Both the position numbers and the translations under genes were made by a program. From a virus, in IMG/VR virus record IMGVR_UViG_3300006919_000414, positions 1 through 24,649 of that record: DNA of 24,649 bases. One strand, 5' to 3'. A model generated the notes under the pieces. It searched no databases and was not told the origin of the DNA. It saw only the letters and a list, made by a program, of their open reading frames with translations. Shown in pieces: positions 23,601 to 24,649 of this stretch. Every line of letters starts with the position of its first letter. The first letter of the stretch is position 1.

Positions 23601-24649
23601 CTGCTGGGTCAACTGACGGTAATTTTGCATTAAATTTAGGTGCAAGAGCAACAGCAATATCAAGTGCATACCCGATCAGAGAAAATAATACAACAGTTAG
23701 ATTTGATAGAACAACGTATAACTCTCAAATTTCAGATTGGGAAGAAGGTACGTTCTATGGATCTTTCTTCGCCGGCAGTTATTTTAATAGTGAAAACGTT
23801 GCGTCATCATCAATTGATTTACAATCTACACAACCACCAATTGATAGTTTATTAGCATCTGCTCAGGGAGTAGTCTTTGAAGTAGCAAACGCAGAAAATA
23901 ATCATCAAGTTACTTGGTCATCATTTGTGCGTAAAGTAGAACTTACAGAAGATGCAAATAATGCAGTTAGACTAGATCCATACGATGAAAACAACGGAGA
24001 ATTAAACTCATCAGGTTCTACTATTGGTTTTTATGTTGGTATGCCAATTAAATTTACAGGTGCAACAATAGGCGGCATTATAGCAGATCAAGTATATTAT
24101 GTAGACAGTATTATTAACATTACAGACTTTACAATTTCTGAAACTGAAGGCGGCAGTACATTACCATTAACTGATGGAACAGCAGGCTCTGCCGGTATGT
24201 CTTGTATTGTTGGTGAAGTTTTAGACACCGCAGTATTAACATTAAATTATCCTGGACTGCTAACTGCAACCGCTACTACAAAAGATATTAATACCATTAC
24301 TATTCCTCAAAGTGCTATAGGCACAGGTGGAACAGATAGATTCTATATTGGTATTCCTTTATTCTTTACAGGAAATGTGTTTGGGGGCATCATTGAAGAT
24401 GATGTTTACTATGTAACAACAGTTGTCGATAATGAAAATATTACGATATCTGCTGATCCTAATCCAGTAAAAACTACGGTCGAAGGCACGACAGCAACTA
24501 CAGATATCATCACAGTACAAGACACTACAGGATTCAGTGTTAATGATCCAATTATCTTTAACACAATGGTCGATGCATCAGGTAATCCATTGACAAGTTA
24601 CGGCGGTATAGAATCAGGTGCTTTATACTATGTTAATGAAATTGTGTCA
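11630..24649 (+). CDS. Giant modular virion structural protein (3' end outside window)
   Basis: The frame runs 4340 codons from ATG 11630 (AAAGG at 11618-11622) to the last base, with no stop met when read through. The N-terminus (LEFLPEIFKTPSNAEFLGATLDQLV; DYQLAPGV; NFNEYYWIPEGP) belongs to a family of very large structural proteins in marine T4-like phages. Conserved core pieces include NNAWSRSNRWFH (about 614-625), NQAPLFDVFDNNG (about 932), APWEMLGF (about 1534), WWTDRYGPAPYT (about 1546), MWFDTSKVRWMNYHQ (about 3222) and RYWGRVFPGSDVY (about 3244). Added modules are a YYV unit (335-404), two 'GTDW' modules (725-772, 2573-2623), a carbohydrate-binding-like segment (2031-2070), a seven-blade FG-GAP-like propeller (2439-3132), a GSGY pair (about 3840-3910) and three tandem YYV units (4105-4340). 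Position after gp6 suggests a gp7/gp8-like wedge or an adsorption protein; that is inference. No signal peptide or membrane segment is seen. Confidence 0.95.
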   Translation, partial: MSHRIRTLEFLPEIFKTPSNAEFLGATLDQLVNPPKNETLQGYVGSKFGYGVNAKDFYVTEPTKTRTDYQLAPGVAFLKNNQSVAQDFVTYPGIIDALKLKGSVTLDNSKLFQSEFYSWDSFTNLDKLINFNEYYWIPEGPPVVTVASATVFAETDYIVSDLPQAYNIRPSGAASGSLNPTITLLRGGTYRFAVNQETGFWIQGVPGVTGYDGNQYTRDILGVSNNGANQGYVTFTVPSRSAQDQFVFPGNNTVDVVTNELFENINGKLLSEIGGIDGVTSLDGLTVMFYNTEDPDEIGYVQAFFDENGANYDVNLVSPEIVAPVTLSIDQTTTSQLVLASGDTSGLIENQTVTFTQPDGLPLLGGLSVDKIYYVKDIISSTTFTISETLGGITLPLLAGTGEMVANVNEGLFEEGFYSAVSENFYTITYVGDPTDPTIRLIPSGVIPTEEKITVIYGTEYIGLDFYRSADGIILQIPYLSALLDTLYYQDGVNPNKVGVIRLIESNLTNTLNVNEDILGQQTFTSTNGVVFTNGLKVQFDGDVVPSSYLNGEYYVEGVGTSIELVPVNKLLCPEDFTGANYIPYDTLPYSIGNFDTELFIPVDPDYITIARNSINNNAWSRSNRWFHIEVINATAQYNEDPTIITTYATGTNKAKRPIIEFYPNLKLFNSGAASKNPVDFIDTRTTNAFTKVANQQSYYPDVETYTDYTATISAVTETAISESSFTIGNKYKIVSLGTTDWNTLAGTNGITYKVNDIVTAVTVGAGSGTASPVSTTITVPTSNVYTAFQVGMYITDSTNVLPTNTQIDSIDIVGSNTILEVSWASPATFAETINSSIVGSDTTVDQYALFPGARIVFAADTNISVRNKIWIVGFSKLSTGGPTVITLTESEDSPVEENDQTVSLRGYNYQGSTFWFDGQYWSEAQQKLTVNQAPLFDVFDNNGISFGDADYYQGTSFIGNKLFAYGIGTGANDTVLGFPLSYSNIDNVGDISFDVALNSQSFSYVTGTEPIEQKVNTGYVYDYTTNADFTRELGWQTAVAPSVQYQIFELEYTKGTTAQFTCDIAVLPEDPDNTAKWPRIQVYINNVFVLPTDYVVTSTDKTTVVTLNTAPVDDTPIQILLLSDQVSDTAYYGIPINLNNNPFNGDLTTVNIGDVRSQYQNIFVNAPSIEGAIFGSNNYRDLGNLVPYGTKIIQNSASLVLPGTFSRKSEHNIFDALQFNSESYVQYKQLLVKTASDIDWEQRFSASYILDQTLDAVTSAKSEIDPFFWSDMMPSQAPYQSNNYTFANALQESVYPLTKIYNFETANYSGVLVYLTRTVQGTQVTTQLIKDRDYTVSTTSPSLNVTVLLQPNDVITIKEYNQTYGSYVPNTPTKLGLYPKFIPQVILATNYSTPVYVIQGHDGSYTTLYGDYSEEYGLTDFRDQLMLEFEQRIYNNIKLSSEVPINEYEIMPGFFREGTYSNEDFLKMYSPMFLNWAGSNRINYKTQQGYSSTNQFSYNYTAAGNKLTNTPVYQGYWRGLYKYFYDSFQPNTAPWEMLGFANMPDWWTDRYGPAPYTSNNDILWADLEAGYIWNNGDPITDEKVARPGLSKIIPVDAQGNLRSPMDAIIGQYNSNTFRRDWKVGDVASAELSYRRSSTWPFDLIKLFALTKPAQLFNLAVDLDNYKYNTEFKQYLVDNRTHLIINDIQVYGSGTPKTSYLNWIVDYEKVRGVDATTSLTDLFNNLDVRLIYRLAGYSDKTLLKFFVEKGTPNSNNASLLIPDESYAVLLHDNQPEDTIKYSAVVLQITNDGWRVYGNSQSQAFFVIDKPVNNGNNRQITVDEITVKIPNEFTTSETQETLVPYGTIFYTPQEVATFLAGYSSYLRRKGMVFDEIDSGVEINWDFITKEFLYWSQTGWENGSIITLNPAAQNLKINRESQIVQPLTVTQNNFILNQNLYPIKTNDLAITRLDTEFNVKTLNSGDAMSYLQVNLSNFEHGIVFDNVTVFNDVIYNLITGLRQNRIYMRGVKTAEWNGTMFASGFILNQDNIEPWAVGKKYAKGMIVTYKNKYWTALKTIQPASKFQETEWLVTDYDEIQKGLLPNSSTRSYEQTLYYNTNTANLEQDADQLSFSLIGYRPRDYLALVDLTDITQVNVYKNLIKNKGTPNAVSAFKGANLPQGGIDYDVYENWAILSGQFGGTLNSNFVDFKVNQSKLTGNPGIVSITNGTPTPGAMQEVSIHNLYNYARPVTDPNVLLTTNSSYADSLYPTAGYVNYDDVRMASYTYAGLRRARNSKDLGVPIRAFYVRDYAWIANFKEKWRVFTWKPVSRVTGAQFLGEKVTQIRFEDRHNLKKLDTICFINVSPEIDGYYVAIAIVDAFTININLTLRDAQPVQVTNSGLGLTFISQRVAKPSNIPDTDLLEAEFTKNTVWVDEGENGDWAVYRKSINYTQLNELDRADGISFGSAVAYGPRMGYLIGDADVGKVYRYGYNETTNNFDEDTGSLLTGGISFGTSLSASDNMYIVSEPTGTPNLHIYTLNNTVLTDDIVEYQPAISVPSGVGTDVVISKDKNWIFAGYPSDNKVYIYRKQRIPFEAGFFVVGQTYEITEVGDTDWESIGAVEGKTGITFIATGVGSGTGIANQVTYNTTPIIIDGATQGAVAGDNFGFSVSTDYNGDTLAVGAPYKTGTSNLTNFGNGYIYQRLIQNIESQYTNGEDQYQQFPIAFTPTVTSSSATVVASNYITLSSTTGMNVNDPVVFDGADFGDSGISSSTVYYIEDIVGNTISLKTTRSTTTPVTLTDTPSVTFTAYVQSEAITAKVNGTIVNDNNYAVLGTNLRYYSILRAGDILTVESNEFQWAQTVDAPNTNRVGIQFGYDTAITNSANEILFGAPGEIVENGEETIDGAVHRYTDAGAKYGSVVGTEECSLTTSRVLLINGYRIPLAGGSNAQQVATQINNNGITNITASASDNKLILSTISPGLSVINEKLKLQQTDDELFAELGISLYTETQTILPPHGKSRTLFGSTIKFNDRDSVVISAPASTRYLGTTFDFVDDENLHNDTVFDNNATRFVDDYPNAGAVYMFDYLANYNGSLADPGQFVYAQHCNSLDENYGYQPYYGTALDFNDNQVVIGTPNYSYTDISGQINVYRNSTGLKDWGIYRESAPIVDIEKIQNVQLYSAETNNTLVNFDYPDPMQNKLLGAIRQNLDYVSNIDPATYNSDGGRVRSSGMTWGVNQVGQMWFDTSKVRWMNYHQNDVTYNSRYWGRVFPGSDVYVCTWIESNVPPDGYTGRGTPKDITQYVIESKLNASGVVTPMYYYWVRNSNIINQQIGKTLSDRTLQDYIINPKNTGIPFFAPLLPNTFALYNAQPFLNANDSVLHVGFATGLSDDQPHQEFNLIRSNSADDFLPGLPKFGPETATNRPEGLYDRMLDSMSGVDEVGGVVPNPYLPKAVQSGVLARPRQSFFFNRFFALKNYLEYANTILAQYPIAETRREASFLFQTGEYYNTTDYWEYINWWLPTPSTEVQYNNNTKSTQTVAMYADLAKLNVARNTIVTVDENGEGKWEMYRYDGTGVWTRIGLENGTIKFKTYLWDYAAGKTGFGDNFFDTASFDEYPSEETRWIVRALNEQIYIDELVEHRNKSLIILFEYINSETDESQNYLPWLNKTSLVDVTHTIRELKPIENFQSDNQEFLAGYLNEVKPYHVVIKDFLFKYTGTDVYQGEVTDFDLPAQYNSSTGQYITPELVYQGADSDSQFLYTNPIWSLPQYTNWSNNYGVSLTGQIEYEITSLGAYITLGSTFLIVDNAQGFPINGVITIDEEQIGYAYVDRALNLLGGLSRGINDTTPVAHIPGAKIFINLPPVVVLDGGSGYTEPPKVTAYIDTSIYPEPREEAQLEAVMSVDDVISVKVVNPGSGYAVLPEIRIDPSQQLFFTLEDVNSSLHTIRLFAPNLQTGDIIKYVADPDGGTIDRLVDGQWYYINVLEIVPTTIVALYSSYRDAVRETNRIEFTAGSTDGNFALNLGARATAISSAYPIRENNTTVRFDRTTYNSQISDWEEGTFYGSFFAGSYFNSENVASSSIDLQSTQPPIDSLLASAQGVVFEVANAENNHQVTWSSFVRKVELTEDANNAVRLDPYDENNGELNSSGSTIGFYVGMPIKFTGATIGGIIADQVYYVDSIINITDFTISETEGGSTLPLTDGTAGSAGMSCIVGEVLDTAVLTLNYPGLLTATATTKDINTITIPQSAIGTGGTDRFYIGIPLFFTGNVFGGIIEDDVYYVTTVVDNENITISADPNPVKTTVEGTTATTDIITVQDTTGFSVNDPIIFNTMVDASGNPLTSYGGIESGALYYVNEIVS
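12632..12841 (+). repeat. YYV module, copy 1 (giant protein 335-404)
   Basis: The pattern is a Val/Phe-rich strand, then GGLSVDKIYYVKDII, then FTISETLGGITLPL and a closing Gly-rich end with Met. It is the closest partner of copy 3 at the C-terminal side, sharing FTISET.GG.TLPL, though they are about 3770 residues apart. At DNA level the copies differ at many third positions, so they are old or independently acquired. Confidence 0.65.
13802..13945 (+). repeat. 'GTDW' module, copy 1 (giant protein 725-772)
   Basis: The segment reads FTIGNKYKIVSLGTTDWN, then a Gly/Thr strand region ending VGAGSGTAS. The second copy at 19346-19498 shares the spacing G..Y.I...G.TDW and the G.GSGT end. Such modules recur in marine phage structural proteins. 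Both copies are inserted next to other beta modules. The function is unknown. Confidence 0.6.
17720..17839 (+). other. Carbohydrate-binding-like segment (giant protein 2031-2070)
   Basis: The segment EPWAVGKKYAKGMIVTYKNK then YWTAL...F....W follows the pattern of small chitin/cellulose-binding domains of the CBM5/12 kind (W..G..Y..G..V.Y....Y.A......W). It would fit surface sugar contact or tail-fibre docking. The match is by pattern only and the segment is just 40 residues. Confidence 0.4.
19346..19498 (+). repeat. 'GTDW' module, copy 2, inserted between blades 3 and 4
   Basis: Residues 2573-2623 read FFVVGQTYEITEVGDTDW, then FIATGVGSGTGIA, matching copy 1 at 13802-13945. It falls exactly between propeller blades 3 and 4, so it is likely a loop insertion displayed on the propeller surface. 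Confidence 0.6.
19745..20005 (+). repeat. YYV module, copy 2, inserted between blades 4 and 5
   Basis: Residues 2706-2792 include MNVNDPVVFDG, then GISSSTVYYIEDIVGNTISL, the same order as the C-terminal tandem copies (compare FSVNDPIIF and GALYYVNEIV in copy 5). It lies between blades 4 and 5 of the propeller. Confidence 0.55.
20348..20584 (+). other. Hook-IN-like insert between blades 5 and 6
   Basis: Residues about 2907-2985 read RVLLINGYRIPLAGG, then AQQVATQINNNGITNITASA and KLILSTI, the INGxxI / IN..gi..vtAs order seen in flagellin/hook 'IN' motifs and in many phage structural repeats. It interrupts the propeller between blades 5 and 6. No exact family is claimed. Confidence 0.45.
22955..23353 (+). 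other. Beta module plus paired GSGY repeats (giant protein about 3776-3908)
   Basis: A segment with ITIDEEQIGYAYVDR and GLSRGINDTTPVAHIPGA is common in phage tail structural proteins. It is followed by two short repeats, VVLDGGSGYTEPPKV and VKVVNPGSGYAVLPEI, 36-37 residues apart. These look like small beta-hairpin units that extend a stalk. Confidence 0.5.
23942..24199 (+). repeat. YYV module, copy 3 (giant protein 4105-4190)
   Basis: GMPIKFTGATIGGIIADQVY then YV, then DFTISETEGGSTLPL. This is the first of three consecutive units at the window end and the closest match to copy 1 at 12632. Confidence 0.65.
24242..24460 (+). repeat. YYV module, copy 4 (giant protein 4205-4277)
   Basis: IGIPLFFTGNVFGGIIEDDV then YYVTTVV, then ITISADP. 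It directly follows copy 3 and shares the F(F/T)G..GGII.D.VYYV core. Confidence 0.65.
24482..24649 (+). repeat. YYV module, copy 5, cut by window end (giant protein 4285-4340)
   Basis: FSVNDPIIFNT, then YGGIESGALYYVNEIVS up to the last base. The unit is incomplete, so at least part of another repeat, and possibly more copies, lie outside the window. Confidence 0.6.

Noticed and set aside
1-24649. tRNA genes, CRISPR arrays, insertion sequences, integrase or attachment sites
   Set aside because: None was seen: coding is almost continuous, gaps are under 190 bases, and there are no spaced direct repeats or cloverleaf-like segments.

Overview
The window looks like part of the structural module of an AT-rich, T4-like (contractile-tailed) phage of the marine cyanomyovirus/pelagimyovirus kind. 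Three things point there. The order of baseplate genes is 53, hub, 5, 25, 6. The wedge proteins gp25 and gp6 are strongly recognisable. Promoter-like NATAAATA boxes, the late-promoter type known from T4-like phages, lie in the non-coding gaps. The host cannot be told from the sequence. I see no tRNA, rRNA, CRISPR array, insertion sequence or integrase.

Layout. Bases 1-60 hold the first 20 codons of a leftward gene that runs off the window. Bases 61-247 are a divergent control region with two overlapping, oppositely directed GATAAATA boxes, an A/T-stem hairpin, a sigma-70-like leftward promoter and small palindromes. From 248 everything reads rightward: a tail-tube cap/initiator-like protein (248-1012), a possible 27-codon microgene (1012-1095), a short gp53 (1088-1402), a gp27-like hub candidate (1402-3570), a very long lysozyme-less gp5/VgrG-type spike (3573-7727) and gp25 (7745-8203). 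A second hairpin plus GATAAATA unit (8204-8238) separates these from a long gp6 (8257-11619). From 11630 one reading frame stays open to the last base, 4340 codons, still without a stop.

The first block is tightly packed, with TAATG stop/start overlaps that suggest translational coupling. Its products together would make the centre of a baseplate: tube initiator, hub and spike, surrounded by wedge proteins gp53, gp25 and gp6. The giant protein sits where T4 has gp7 and gp8, so it is probably a wedge or peripheral baseplate/adsorption protein, but that is inference from position. It is a mosaic: a conserved core, a seven-blade FG-GAP-like beta-propeller whose loops carry inserted modules, a carbohydrate-binding-like segment, and at least five copies of a 'YYV' module, three of them in tandem at the cut end.

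The least expected signals are the modular architecture of the giant protein, the duplicated hairpin plus late-promoter unit, a GC-rich island inside the spike gene, and a strict rule in how Ala-Ala dipeptides are encoded. Across the window gca-gca, gca-gct, gca-gcg, gct-gct and gct-gcg pairs are absent, although gca is the favoured Ala codon.
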